A stretch of 64,000 nt of DNA from Meghimatium bilineatum (Eukaryota; Mollusca; Gastropoda; Stylommatophora; Philomycidae). The notes beneath the pieces were generated by a model. It saw only the letters and a program-made list of their open reading frames with translations. It was not told the origin of the DNA and made no database searches. This document shows, piece by piece, positions 1 to 12,119 of the stretch. Where the stretch lies: contig CM067309.1 of assembly GCA_034231615.1 (NCBI GenBank), positions 40,870,681-40,934,680 on the forward strand, in the 5' to 3' direction. Position 1 is the stretch's first letter; each line of letters begins with the position of its first letter. Position numbers and translations under genes: made by a program.

Positions 1-1499
1 GAAGATATACACCACAAACTATACCGTGGAAGATATACACCACAAACTATACCGTGGAAGATATACACCACAAACCATACCGTGGAAGATATACACCACA
101 AACTATACCGTGGAAGATATACACCACAAACTATACCGTGGAAGATATACTCCACAAACTATACCGTGGAAGATATACACCACAAACCATACCGTGGAAG
201 ATATACACCACAAACTATACCGTGGAAGATATACTCCACAAACCATACCGTGGAAGATATACACCACAAACCATACCGTGGAAGATATACACCACAAACT
301 ATACCGTGGTGGATATACACCACAAACTATACCGTGGAAGATATACACCACAAACTATACCGTGGTGGATATACACCACAAACTATACCGTGGAAGATAT
401 ACACCACAAACCATACCGTGGAAGATATACTCCACAAACTATACCGTGGAAGATATACACCACAAACTATACCGTGGAAGATATACACCACAAACTATAC
501 AGTGGAAGATATACTCCACAAACTATACCGTGGAAGATATACACCACAAACTATACCGTGGAAGATATACACCACAAACTATACCGTGGAAGATATACTC
601 CACAAACTATACCGTGGAAGATATACTCCACAAACTATACCGTGGAAGATATACACCACAAACCATACCGTGGAAGATATACACCACAAACTATACCGTG
701 GAAGATATACACCACAAACTATACCGTGGAAGATATACTCCACAAACTATACCGTGGAAGATATACTCCACAAACTATACCGTGGAAGATATACACCACA
801 AACCATACCGTGGAAGATATACACCACAAACTATACCGTGGAAGATATACACCACAAACTATACAGTGGAAGATATACACCACAAACTATACAGTGGAAG
901 ATATACACCACAAACTATACAGTGGAAGATATACACCACAAACTATACCGTGGAAGATATACTCCACAAACTATACCGTGGAAGATATACTCCACAAACT
1001 ATACCGTGGAAGATATACACCACAAACCATACCGTGGAAGATATACACCACAAACTATACCGTGGAAGATATACACCACAAACTATACAGTGGAAGATAT
1101 ACACCACAAACTATACCGTGGAAGATATACACCACAAACTATACCGTGGAAGATATACTCCACAAACTATACCGTGGAAGATATACTCCACAAACTATAC
1201 CGTGGAAGATATACACCACAAACCATACCGTGGAAGATATACACCACAAACTATACCGTGGAAGATATACACCACAAACTATACAGTGGAAGATATACAC
1301 CACAAACTATACAGTGGAAGATATACACCACAAACTATACAGTGGAAGATATACACCACAAACTATACCGTGGAAGATATACTCCACAAACTATACCGTG
1401 GAAGATATACTCCACAAACTATACCGTGGAAGATATACACCACAAACTATACAGTGAAAGATATACACCACAAACTATACAGTGGAAGATATACACCAG
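1..1499. repeat. 28-bp tandem satellite, about 53 units
   Basis: Head-to-tail units of 28 bp run from the first base to about 1499, so the array probably starts outside the window. Units differ at a few fixed positions: CACC or CTCC, ACT or ACC, CCG or CAG, and occasionally GGTGG for GGAAG. The unit has no stop in any forward frame, so all three frames stay open for about 500 codons. That is a property of the unit and not evidence for a protein. Positions 670-1027 recur without a visible difference at 1090-1447 (offset 420 bp, 15 units), which shows a recent block duplication. Confidence 0.97.
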
Positions 1500-2984
1500 C
1501 GTGAACATAAACCAACTTAAACATGATCAATCTCGGAGTATATGCATGGTAACAGGTCGCGGAACAAGAATCATAAAGGCACAAAAGAGGTAGAAGGTTG
1601 ACTATATTATACTTGGTTTCTGCCAAATGTACTCCATTCCTCTCAACAGAGTGGCACGTCGCCTGCCTAGAGCATCACGCATAGCACGTAACTCCGTAAC
1701 TTCAAGCGATTATTCTCAATACACTCAGAAAAAAAACAATTTGTAAACAGCATATCACGATCTGTCATCGAGCTCGCGAACCTCTTGAACAGAATGAGGA
1801 TATCTTGACCAATGAGTCTAGAAAAATAGCAGATCTAAACCAGAAGAAGAAGTGGAAGAAGAAGACGAAGCAGAAAAATAAGAATATAATGAAAATCAAC
1901 AAAGCAAGAATTATGTAGATTTTGTGAATTATGTCAAATTATGTAGAAATAATTGTCAATGACGGATGTGTCAGGCCATTTGCACAAATAAATTGATGCC
2001 ACAACGCATCTCTGTAGCTGGACTAAAGTCATGTGGAATTTAGTTGGAGCATCAGACTGCTGCAGGAGCGATACGGTGGGAGTGTGAGAGCGAACTAAAA
2101 AAATGTCAGAGTAGAATGGAATGTTTGACGATGAATGATACGCCCTCCGATAAAAAAAAAAGAATTATTTTAAAGATGAATCTAGTGCATCGCACCGTAG
2201 GTGTATCCATGACCATCATACCAGGTGGGTGCAATGTAGGTGTATCCACGATCACCATACCAGAGGGTGCAGTGAAATTTATGGACTGATTTATTCATTT
2301 ATTTTCTCCTTTGCAGTCGCTCCATTATAATCTACACGAAGATTCGTGCGATTTCCGTTGTGCCGCCGTCATGCGCAGTATAGGCCCATCTCAGCCGATT
2401 TTGGCATGCCTTGACATTTCGGGTGGGCTATACTAGCCTGTGGCATGCCGTCGTATCTGTCGCCAGGCGGCGAATGAGTATTGACTCTACGCTGATACGG
2501 TTTGTATGGACTGATAACATACAAGAATTGGCTGGACATAAATTCTATAGACTCTCTCACACGACAGAGAGCAGAAGACACATGAAGATTGTGATGCCGT
2601 GACGTATCTTCAACATCAACTCTATAACCCTATGAGCTCCGGGGATGTACTGTTAATGAACACACAGACAGGCTTGATGGTACGGCGATCATAGGAATCG
2701 GGAAGAAATAGATGAGTCTGAAGTTCTGGATGATATTAGTGAGACAGGACGAGTGAGAGATGTAACAAATGTTTGTGAATCAGCAACTGTGAGTAGTACA
2801 TGGTGAATACATGAATATTGTATCAAGAGGGGTGGAATAACAGGAGTTTTAGACAGGTAATGTGATGAATCAACACATAATATCAATTGTCAGAAGCTAC
2901 AGGCTGAGATGATTTGAGGAGATCGGAACACTTTTAGAACGATGATTCGAAGTGTAGCAATGGGTGATCCTTCGACAGAGTAAC
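1500..2984. other. Intergenic, no gene seen; SINE-like fragment at about 1640-1720
   Basis: No convincing coding region. Around 1640-1720, read on the minus strand, the sequence matches the body of the tRNA-derived SINE-like repeat at 28.3-28.4 kb (shared 'GAAGTTACGGAGTTACGTGC' type stretch followed by a CAGGCGACGTGCC-like stretch). The rest (1725-2984) contains short open frames without recognisable domains. Confidence 0.5.
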
Positions 2985-3014
2985 CAACCATCCGACTAAC
3001 CAACCATCCAACGT

Positions 3015-3095
<81 letters not shown>

Positions 3096-3510
3096 CCAAC
3101 GCAACAATCAACCATCCAAATGAAAAGCCAAACTTGCAACCAAACAACCAACCGTCTAACCAACCAACCAACCAATCTATCAACCAATCAACGAACAAAC
3201 CAAACGACCAACAAATCATCAAAAAACTAACCAACCAACAAACGAACGAACCAACCAACCAACTAATAAATCAATCAATCAACCAACCAAACGACTAAAA
3301 ATCAACCAACCAACCGACTAATCAATCAATCAATCAACCAATCAAACGACTAAAAATCAACCAACCAACCGACTAATGAATCAACCACACAACAGACTAA
3401 AAAGTCAACCATCCAACCAACCAACCAACCGACGAATATGCCAACCAACAAACCGACTAACAAACCAACCAACTGACGAATCAACCACACAACCAGCTAA
3501 CTAACCGTTA
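2985..3510. repeat. CAAT/CAAC-rich degenerate simple repeat
   Basis: A pure (AATC)n run lies at about 3014-3095. It is flanked on both sides by degenerate CCAAC, CAATC and CGACTAA motifs up to about 3510. The composition is almost entirely A and C on the plus strand, so it is strongly strand-asymmetric. Confidence 0.9.
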
Positions 3511-4659
3511 CTAATTTCACTCGGTAGCGTTCTCTCGTGTCAATCTAATCAGCAAATTCTCCTATTTTTTACCCTCGTCTTTTCTTCACTTGATCTTCCA
3601 AGTGGCAACTACATGTTTAAGTCGTACTTTTCTCACCCCATGCCATATTAATCCTTTCTCACCCCATGCCCTATTTATCTCCACATCCTGTTTCTAATTT
3701 CTCCTATAAAATATCTTTTTCCTCCCGCCTATTTTTAGATCTTCATATTATTTATCGAAACTATCCATGGTGTTTTCAACATTTCTTCTTTAAAATTGTT
3801 ATTTTAGTAACCTTCAGTTTGAACACTTTAATTCACATCCCATACCCGACATCCACAAACAAGTATCTCTTCCATGTACAAACATAAAAATCTAGCGAAT
3901 ATATTCAAGGATAATGACGACTAATGACATCCGATGTTTCTCATGTTTTGGTAATAAAGTATCTCTTGTGGTAAGGTGAGCTCATTTTAAACGCCAACAA
4001 CCCAGAGAACACGAGCATTAATGGACACATGGCCTGCTTGCTACACTTTAGCAGTAATACCAAAGAAAAAGTACTGAAGTGGAACCCTGGTCACTATGGC
4101 GTACTATATATCGTCAATGAAAATTTACTACGTTTAATATGAGTGTATAATATTCAGTAATTTACTATACTAGAATTTATGTAATTTGATTGGCTGAATG
4201 TTTCTCAATGATTATAAGTGCTCGGACGATATAATTTTATAAAGGTTGAAAATTGCCTTTCAAATTATAATTAATTCTTTTTTTTAACTTTTAAGAATTA
4301 TGTCGGGATGTATGTTTAGTTTATATTAAAAAGATGTTTCATACAAAATATAATATCGCTAAAAGCTGTTATAATTAATAATACATCGTTACAACAATAA
4401 TGTATCGTCAGAAATACCCCCCCCCCTCATATCCTACGAATGGAATGCGCAAATACTCGATTTGCAATCATTTAAGCTGCGCAGTGCCTGGGGAATTCCC
4501 GGTGTGTTTTAATAACCATCACGTTTGTAGTTTCCATTCTTAAATTTCCGCATTTATATTGCAACCGAGTTTTCTAAATCTAAATAACTATATTCGCGGC
4601 TGCCGGATGCACATTTGTTTTTAGTTAATTTTGCAACATTTTAAGATATTTTTATTATA
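3511..4659. other. AT-rich stretch upstream of the hAT transposase, no gene seen
   Basis: Short open frames only. A nine- to ten-base C run lies near 4418. The segment may contain the 5' terminal region of the hAT element that follows, but I could not pair a terminal inverted repeat with anything downstream because the element's 3' part is missing. Confidence 0.4.
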
Positions 4660-5403
4660 ATGAGTGCATCCAAAAAACGCAAGATTGAAGACGAGCGTCG
4701 GGTTTTCAAAGACGAATGGATTACCAAATATTGTTTTATGCAAGTTTGCAACAAATCTGTTTGCTTGCTGTGTCACGAATCAGTGGCTGTTTTTAAAGAA
4801 TATAACTTAAAAAGACATTACCAGACAAAACATCCCAATTTCGGACACAATCTAACATCTGAAGAAAGGAAAAGAAAATGCATGGAGTTAGTAAAAAGTC
4901 TGGAGAAACAACAAACTGTGTTTACAAAACAGTCTACAATTCAAGATGCCGCAACAGATGCCAGTTTGGTGTTGTCACACAAAATTGTGAAATACAACAA
5001 ACCATTTTCTGATGGTGAATTTATTAAGGAATGTTTACTAGATGCAACCAACATTATGTGTCCAGAACAAAACAACAAATTTGACAGTATTACGTTATCC
5101 AGAAGAACTGTGGTCCGACTTGTTGAAAAGATAAGTCAAGATTTGACCCTTCAACTTCAAGATGCAAGTAAGCATTTTTTGTGGTACTCTCTTGCATTGG
5201 ACGAGAGTACTGATGTACAGGATACTGCTCAATTAATAGTTTTTATACCTGGAATAAACAATTCTTTTAAACTCTTTAAAGAGTTACTGAGTGTTGAGTC
5301 GATCAAAGACACTACCACTGGCCTCGATATATTCAATGTTGTTACTAGCTGTATTGAAAGAGCTGGGTTAATGTGGAACAATAAAATAATTTTGGCTTGT
5401 TAA
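4660..5403 (+). pseudogene. hAT-superfamily transposase with BED-type zinc finger, 3'-truncated
   Basis: A single uninterrupted frame of 247 codons. A BED-like zinc finger is visible near the N-terminus: C35-x2-C38-x14-H53-x4-H58. It is followed by the linker and the start of the hAT catalytic fold, with the motif 'SLALDESTDV', where D181 fits the first catalytic aspartate. The overall pattern resembles the GTF2IRD2/ZBED-related hAT transposases of animals, which are usually about 600 residues. This copy stops at 'IILAC', just where the family normally continues into the 'TDGAPSM' region, so the last catalytic residues and the dimerisation region are absent. The sequence changes abruptly at about 5400 into a segment ending in (TAA)n, so a later insertion or deletion probably cut the element. 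The start was chosen at the first ATG, which precedes a lysine-rich stretch and the zinc finger. It could be a domesticated fragment, but nothing here supports that beyond the open frame. Confidence 0.85.
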
Positions 5404-5532
5404 CACCAAGAATGATCAGAGCGTAGCTTTCACAAACTCTTCGGTCTGGCTTAGTGTTGGGAACTTTGGCTGACTTTTTTTGTGCTGATAGTTCCAATAT
5501 GTCACCTTTGGACCGTAACAGATTTCGGGGTT

Positions 5533-5577
<45 letters not shown>

Positions 5578-5600
5578 TATTATTATTATTACATGTTTTT
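5404..5600 (+). repeat. Retroposon-like 3' end with (TAA)n tail
   Basis: The sequence begins where the hAT frame breaks off and runs into 'GGGGTTTA' followed by about 15 TAA units (about 5537-5577) and then TTA units. A unique body followed by a simple-repeat tail is typical of a retroposon 3' end. No second copy was found in this window, so the family is unknown. Confidence 0.35.
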
Positions 5601-5819
5601 TAATATGATTAATTATTGTGGGTATGTGGGTTGGTTTAAGATGGAGGGGGTCGAGGATGCATGGCTGATGTACCGCCTCATTGGTATATGGGCAGAGAAA
5701 AACAGATAGTGGAATACAAAGATAGACAAATAATAAGCATGCATTTTGGTAGGTACATATTGACGTATGTGTGTGTGGAGGGAAGTATACATGCATATGA
5801 AAGGACGGACGGATAAACA

Positions 5820-5960
5820 GCTAGATAGTCAGACAGATACAGATAAATATATAGATAGATGGATGGATGGATGGATGGATGGGTGGGTAGGCATCCAGCT
5901 AGCTTGTAGGTAGATCTGTAGGTAGATCTGTAGGTAGATCTGTAGGTAGGTAGGTAAATA
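5820..5960. repeat. GATA/GATG microsatellite and a 12-bp GTAGGTAGATCT repeat
   Basis: Short runs of TAGA, GATG (about 5857-5880) and three to four copies of GTAGGTAGATCT at about 5907-5950. Confidence 0.85.
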
Positions 5961-6014
5961 TATTGTCAATGCGTATGATGAAATCTGAGGGGATGAAAGA
6001 ACTGATGAATTGGC

Positions 6015-7080
6015 GGGCAGCGCTATAGTGATTAACACAGTGGGAAGAAGAGAGAGAACTGAGCTATAGTGATTAACACAGTGGGAAGAAGAGAGAGAAC
6101 TGAGCTATAGTGGAACACAGTGGGAAGAAGAGAGAGAACTGAGTTATAGTGGAACACAGTGGGAAGAAGAGAGAGAACTTAGCTATAGTGGAACACAGTG
6201 GGAAGAAGAGAGAGAACTTAGCTATAGTGGAACACAGTGGGAAGAAGAGAGAGAGAGAACTGAGCTATAGTGATTAACACAGTGGGAAGAAGAGAGAGAA
6301 CTGAGTTATAGTGATTACCACAGTGGGAAGAAGAGAGAGAACTGAGTTATAGTGATTACCACAGTGGGAAGAAGAGAGAGAACTGAGTTATAGTGGAACA
6401 CAGTGGGAAGAAGAGAGAGAACTGAGTTATAGTGGAACACAGTGGGAAGAAGAGAGATAACTGAGTTATAGTGGAACACAGTGGGAAGAAGAGAGAGAAC
6501 TGAGTTATAGTGGAACACAGTGGGAAGAAGAGAGAGAACTGAGTTATAGTGGAACACAGTGGGAAGAAGAGAGAGAGAGAGAGAGAACTGAGCTATAGTG
6601 ATTAACACAGTGGGAAGAAGAGAGAGAACTGAGCTATAGTGGAACACAGTGGGAAGAAGAGAGAGAACTGAGCTATAGTGGAACACAGTGGGAAGAAGAG
6701 AGAGAACTGCGCTATAGTGGAACACAGTGGGAAGAAGAGAGAGAACTGAGTTATAGTGGAACACAGTGGGAAGAAGAGAGAGAACTGAGTTATAGTGGAA
6801 CACAGTGGGAAGAAGAGAGAGAACTGAGTTATAGTGGAACACAGTGGGAAGAAGAGAGAGAGAGAGAGAACTGAGCTATAGTGATTAACACAGTGGGAAG
6901 AAGAGAGAGAACTGAGCTATAGTGGAACACAGTGGGAAGAAGAGAGAGAACTGAGCTATAGTGGAACACAGTGGGAAGAAGAGAGAGAACTGCGCTATAG
7001 TGGAACACAGTGGGAAGAAGAGAGAGAACTGAGCTATAGTGATTACCACAGCGGGAAGAAGAGAGAGAGAGAGAGCTGAG
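6015..7080. repeat. ~39-bp tandem array, about 27 units
   Basis: Units contain GAACTGAGCTATAGTG, then either GAACACAGTGGG or ATTAACACAGTGGG, then AAGAAGAGAGAGA. Unit length varies from 39 to 41 bp, with extra GA dinucleotides in some units. Longer minus-strand frames across it are repeat artefacts. Confidence 0.95.
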
Positions 7081-8395
7081 CTATCTAGGACAGTTATGGA
7101 AGCACTGCAAAGTGCTGAAAATGAGATTAAACGTATACGTTCAGAGAATGAAAATGGAGGGAACAGAGAGGAGAGAAAACGCGCCATCTCTGGAAAGATC
7201 TGAAGAACCCATAGACAATAACTTGACTGTAACACTGAGCTTATACACGATTAGATTGCTTAAAATCCTGGCTAGCCAAGCACTTATTTGAATTCCCACT
7301 GTGCCGATATATTAGTTTCTAATCAAGAAACAAATGGACAGATAAATAAGAATACACTGAGTGATCGATCGGAAGATCATAACTAATCGAAAGACTGCAT
7401 TGGCAACCCTGCACGGATAAGCTAATCATTGAAATAACTTGCACGAAAATGTCGACAATGATTCTCCCATTTAGGCTTAGTGTAAAGTTGATCAGATTAC
7501 ATTCTCACATTTTGAGAGCTTTAGAATGCATTTTGTTCAATGAAAACATCAAGATTGATAAGTATATTGATTTAGAAATGGCGTTAAGTTTAGATCAAGT
7601 GAACAATTGGTCTGATGAGCGGTTTCAGATGTTGAATGGGCATGCGAATAGAGTTGAATCTAGCAGGGAATAGGAATCGAAAATTTGAAAGTAAGCAAGA
7701 AGAAAAGAATATCAACTAATACACACGCTCAAATAAAGTAAACTCATGGAAATTAAATACTGCCCTATTCTGGAAATAAGCAAAACCACAAGATGTAGAA
7801 CGCATATTTATAGTATATTTTTTCCGCCGAGGAAGGACGTGTCGAAATGGTTTGTTGTAACAGAAAACAACTTCACCGTGTAATATAATGTTAAGAGCAA
7901 GCAGTCCTCCGATAAGTGTTGGGCACAAATACCTGCCTGGCGTTCTGTTAAAGATGGCCGTCGCGTAAACCATGCAAGTTAACTTCGTGTCAGACACGCA
8001 TAACTACATACATTCCCGTTTATCTAGCTGTCTGTCTGCCTCTGTATCTGTCATTACGTCTGATATAAGGGGTGTATTCCGTCAAACAAACGTTCCCATG
8101 GCACGAATGGTATTCTTAATTGTCTGATAGATTCAGTGTGAACTCTTAAGATAGAATAGGTTTGTATCTCAGAATACATTCTCAGTGCAGAAAAAAGTAC
8201 ACCAAGGACAAACATGTGAATTCTGTGTTAATCTACAAGACGCGTCTGAAGATTGTCGTTCTGTACACTTCGCGTCTATCTAGATTACAGTTAATCAAGC
8301 ATAGTTGCTAATAATGGGGATACGTGCCGCCCAAGACGATGGCGGGCAAGAGATCTCAGTGTTTAAATAGGTCCTTTGCGGCTGCAGATCAACTC
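7081..8395. other. No gene seen
   Basis: Short open frames without recognisable domains, including one of 74 codons at 7449-7673. No tandem arrays. Confidence 0.4.
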
Positions 8396-8399
8396 GTCA

Positions 8400-8840
8400 A
8401 GAATCTGAAAATTGAGGGTCGTAGGGGTGTCACTTTGAGAGTCGTAGGGTGTCACTTTGAGGGTCGTAGGGGTGTCACTTTGAGGGTTGTAGGGGTGTCA
8501 CAGTGAGAGTCTCAGTAGTGTCACATTGAGACATTTGATTAAGGAAAATCTCCACGTAAGGGTGTCACATTGAGACATCTGATGAAGGAAAATCTCCACG
8601 TAGGGGTGTCACATTGAGACACATCTGATGAAGGAAAATCTCCACGTAGGGGTGTCACATTGAGACACATCTGATGCAGAAACATCTCTAGCAATCTCTA
8701 TCCTCTTCCATCCTGATGAGTTTGGAAACTTCTCACTCTGGCCAGGCTTTGATATTTGTCAGCCATGCTTTCTACCACCTCATTTTCTTCACCCCTCCAC
8801 CGTACCTTGAAGATGATCTTTTGTCATTTAAAAATGTCCC
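8400..8840 (-). pseudogene. LINE C-terminal fragment with its end multiplied in tandem
   Basis: Read on the minus strand from about 8840, the sequence encodes a degraded LINE C-terminus with 'WLTNIKAWPE' then 'EVSKLIRMEEDRD'. This matches the usual 'W..NIK.W.G.....I..AEDR..WR' end of non-LTR retrotransposon polyproteins. Below about 8700 the terminal segment ('HPYVEIFL') repeats in units of roughly 45 bp (8530-8690), then passes into a shorter array of ~23-bp units with GTCGTAGGGGTGTCACTTTG (8415-8500). A related fragment on the opposite strand lies at 10.09-10.27 kb. Several in-frame stops make it non-functional. Confidence 0.7.
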
Positions 8841-9654
8841 AATGTGCCCGAACCATCACTTTACGAAGTTTAATTTTAAGAAGTTTCACTTTAGGAAGTT
8901 TCACTTTACGAAGTTTCACGATTGTTAACAGCGGTTCTTGTTGACCCACTAATACATGAATTCGATCACGCACAAAAATCTTCTTCTTTTCTCAGTAATT
9001 TCCGTAACTTTGTTACAAACCGCATGCTCTGTATAATGTATACGAATTATTCGTCTGTAACATAAGTTTTCTTAAAGCCTGTATTCTCCTCTCTATTTCC
9101 GCTATAATTGTACAACGCTCATATTCCCTACAAATAGAACAACAGAACGCTATAACGAAACATCAGTGACATCTATCAGTGTCCGTCTTGTGAATGAAAA
9201 CCCAGTTATCGATAAAATGCCTCAGGGAAAAATATGTGTGTTCCCTGCCAGAACTAACGCTCCATTAAGGTCTCGCTTGTATGGAAACTAAATTTGCTTG
9301 GTAATGTTGACATCCCCGGCCGGTTATCTCTTCCTTTTATATTCCTTTTATGTTCTACCATCTTTCATTTAATTCCTTTCTGTTTTGTTCTCTCTGTATA
9401 TCAGACCATCGCAGAATATTTCTCCTCTATACGCTTTCCTGAAGTTTCCTCAACGTATTGTAGCTTCTTTGTTTCTGCCACTACAAACTCCATCTTTCTC
9501 TCTTTCTCTCTCTCTCTCTCGTGTATGTGTAGCACTACGCGTATATTTCTCTTCAGAATGTTCTCTTCCAACTAGTTTCAAACTATACTTTAATCTCTTC
9601 CTCCTACCGTCGTCAGAGGATATGTGTTTCTTATGCTCAGTATAAGAAAGAAAT
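8841..9654. other. No gene seen; short CT-rich tract
   Basis: Repeated TTTAAGAAGTTTCACTTTA-like motifs occur at about 8865-8920 and a CT dinucleotide tract at about 9493-9520. Open frames here have no recognisable features. Confidence 0.4.
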
Positions 9655-9760
9655 GTTTTGTCTTTCGTCATGATGAAGGCTTCTTAGTCGAAACTTCGTC
9701 TGTTGTCGCGTCTCCTTGATAGTATGTTGTATTTAAAAATATTGCTAACACATATACTTA
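9655..9760 (+). repeat. Dispersed 'TGATGAAGGC...GTCGAAAC' motif, copy 1
   Basis: Contains TGATGAAGGC, then TTCTTA, then GTCGAAAC, preceded by GTCTTTCG. The same arrangement appears on the minus strand at about 60.80-60.85 kb, including the leading GTCTTTGG. The two are clearly homologous. See the finding on this motif family. Confidence 0.6.
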
Positions 9761-10085
9761 TTACTTTTTATCTTGATATTTGCCCTGTGTTGCTCCAGCT
9801 CTCGTATTACATGTGCTGAGTTGTCTTCTGTCACTGGTGCTTCACCTCTTCATTTCTCTTCGGAGTTCTTTCGCTGAGAACTCACAACTTAGTCTATTTC
9901 TTTTCAGCAGCGAAAATAGGCAAGGACCACCAGAACGGCGGACCAGGTTTCGAGCTCTAAAAGAAATATGCAAAGGACCACATCCCACACAAATTTAGTT
10001 TGTGTAGCGCTGCAAACAAAGTTTTCCCTGGGCGCCATGAAGCTAGGTCCAACATTCTTTTGATATATTTGTTTACTCATTGAAA
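9761..10085. other. No gene seen
   Basis: Short open frames only. Confidence 0.4.
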
Positions 10086-10089
10086 GATG

Positions 10090-10275
10090 CTCTTCTGTAC
10101 TTCAAGGTACGGTCGATGGTGGAAGAAGACAAGGTGACAAAAGAAATCATTATTGGATAATATCCAGGACTGGACATTGTGTGAAGTTTCCAAACTGATC
10201 AGGTTGGTAGAGGATAGAGATACGTGGAAATTTTTCTGCAACACATGTCTGAAGGTCACACCCCCATGACACTGA
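10090..10275 (+). pseudogene. LINE C-terminal fragment
   Basis: The plus strand encodes 'KSLLDNIQDWTLCEVSKLI' followed by 'RLVEDRDTWKFF', the typical last ~50 residues of a non-LTR retrotransposon ORF2 ('W.DNI.DWTG.....L...AEDR..W'). The same LINE lineage is present on the minus strand at 8.6-8.84 kb, making an inverted pair about 1.4 kb apart. Only the 3' tip remains, as expected from 5' truncation during target-primed reverse transcription. Confidence 0.75.
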
Positions 10276-10309
10276 CGGGCTATGGATTTGTATTATTATA
10301 ACAATTATT

Positions 10310-10357
10310 ATCATAATTATTATTATTAATGATGATGATGATGACTATTATTATTGT

Positions 10358-10420
<63 letters not shown>

Positions 10421-10470
10421 TTTTATACTAATAATTATTGTCATTATTACTTTTATTATTATTACGCATT
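10310..10470. repeat. (TAA)n/(ATT)n microsatellite
   Basis: About 20 TAA units at roughly 10360-10420, flanked by TTA and ATGATG runs that give the region partial inverted symmetry. Confidence 0.95.
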
Positions 10471-10857
10471 TTCCATTCAGTGCCAGATTATCCCACACGC
10501 CGAGTAATCTACCATTTGGGCACCTCGACTTTTACATATCACACGGTAAGTAATCATATAATATGTTTTAAATATATGTTTAATAGCATTGTTTGCTTTT
10601 ATTTGGGAGAGGCCCCCATCCCCCGAGAATTCTACTGTTTATGGCAGTGGTTCTGAGATCGTCTGGCCTCCTCCGCAATAAATTTACCGGATCGCGAGAC
10701 CACCTCTTTGAATTATACAATTATGTGTGAGTAGATAGAACTTCTGTGTAACAGGCACTGGTTCTTATGTAAAATTGATTCCCGGATGAGATATCAAAAC
10801 GTTTGAGAAACATTACGTTAAAGGCATCCATAAAGCTGTGATCCAGGACTGGTTCCA

Positions 10858-11200
10858 CTGTTTTTCTTCCCATCTTTCTTCTCGTATTTCCTCCCATCTT
10901 TCTTCCCATCTTTCTTAGCATCTTTATTCCCATCTTTCTTAGCATATTTCTTCCCATCTTTCTTAGCATATTTCTTCCCATCTTTCTTCCCATCTTTCTT
11001 CCTATCTTTCTTCCCATCTTTCTTCCCATCTTTCTTCCCATCTTTCTTCCTATCTTTCTTCCCATCTTTCTTCCCATCTTTCTTCCTATCTTTCTTCCTA
11101 TCTTTCTTCCTATCTTTCTTCCTATCTTTCTTTCCACCTTTCTTCCCATCTTTCTTCCCATCTTTCTTACCATCTTTCTTCCCATCTTTCTTCCCACCAA
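10858..11200. repeat. 12-bp array (TTTCTTCCCATC), about 28 units
   Basis: Units of 12 bp with C or T at one position and a few AGCATC/AGCATA variants. It abuts the LINE reverse transcriptase fragment that starts just to its right. The lysine/arginine-rich minus frame across it is a repeat artefact. Confidence 0.95.
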
Positions 11201-11224
11201 GTGCTCCTCACACGAAATATATAT

Positions 11225-11795
11225 ATTGCATACCACGCATATACCACGCATTTTTGATATATCGCTTTTATATTATCTAACAGCTGTCCTCTGATGTTAT
11301 AAATTTCTAAGGTTTCCCATAGAATGTTTCTATCTACTCTGTCGAATGCCTTTTCCTGGTCTACAAATACTGTGTTTAAATCTTGATTTAATTCGATTGA
11401 TTTTTCACTCAGTTGTCTCTGTGTGAAAAGTGCGTCTGTACAGCTTGCTCCCCTTCTGAAGCCAAACTTAGAGGGGCTCAACTGTGGTTCTGCAATGTAT
11501 CGCATTCTCTGCTCTATTATTTGTGCGTAGATTTTACCTGTATGACTTAATAAGGAGATACCTCTATATGTACAACACACTCTCTTACCACCTTTGTTTT
11601 TCCATAGTGGTACAATTACTGATTTTTGTCAGTCGTCTGGTACTTGTCTTTCTGATCAGGTTATTGTGAATAATCTGGCTAACCACTGGACCACTGTGTT
11701 TCTACACACTTTTATTGCTTCGCTTGGTATGCCGTCCCCTCCTGGTGATTCATTACTTGGGCTATGTTTTAAGGCTTCTTCTATTTCATCTAATC
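11225..11795 (-). pseudogene. LINE reverse transcriptase fragment (fingers and palm, motif A)
   Basis: On the minus strand from about 11795 the sequence encodes 'DEIEEALKHSPSNESPGGD', then, after frame changes, 'YRGISLLSHTGKIYAQII', 'FGFRRGASCTDALF' and 'VDQEKAFDRVDR'. These are the usual non-LTR RT blocks before and at palm motif A (the F-D of 'AFD'). It stops before the YADD block, where the 12-bp array begins, and its upstream side is overrun by the GTCT microsatellite. At least one frameshift separates the two halves. No endonuclease, YADD block or 3' end is present in this piece. Confidence 0.85.
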
Positions 11796-11920
11796 TATCT
11801 GTCTGTCTGTATGTCTTTCTGTCTGTCTGTCCGTCCCACCGTCCGTCCGTATGTCTGTCTGTCCGTCCCACCGTCCGTCCTTCCGAATGTCTGTCTGTCT
11901 GTCTGTCTATCTATCTCTGC
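11796..11920. repeat. GTCT/GTCC tetranucleotide microsatellite
   Basis: Runs of GTCT and GTCCGTCC directly upstream (in LINE orientation) of the RT fragment. They mark its 5' truncation point. Confidence 0.9.
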
Positions 11921-12119
11921 TGTAATTTTTAATATTTCATTATGTCTTACATTTGTTTCTGTCTGTCTAGACTCCAAGTACTCTAGACATGTGTCTGTCT
12001 AGACTCTACGTATTCTAGATCTGTCTGTCTAAACTCTAAATCTAATCGGTCTAGTCAATACATACTCTTATCTCTCTGTTTTAACTATAAATACTCCCAG
12101 TCTGTATCTGCCTAGATAT

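Noticed and set aside
26-1593. Three overlapping ~500-codon forward frames that look like a repetitive protein
   Set aside because: The 28-bp unit has no stop in any frame, so all frames stay open. There is no start context, signal peptide or codon pattern favouring one frame.
2985-3510. Possible telomere-like or origin-like simple repeat
   Set aside because: The CAAT/CAAC motifs do not match known animal telomere repeats (TTAGGG), and there is no supporting context.
5416-5796. 126-codon minus-strand frame with poly-isoleucine
   Set aside because: The isoleucine run is the (TAA)n microsatellite, and the rest has no recognisable motif.
10721-11251. Lysine/arginine-rich 'MGRKMGRK' frame
   Set aside because: It is the 12-bp array read on the minus strand and does not continue into the adjacent LINE RT frame.
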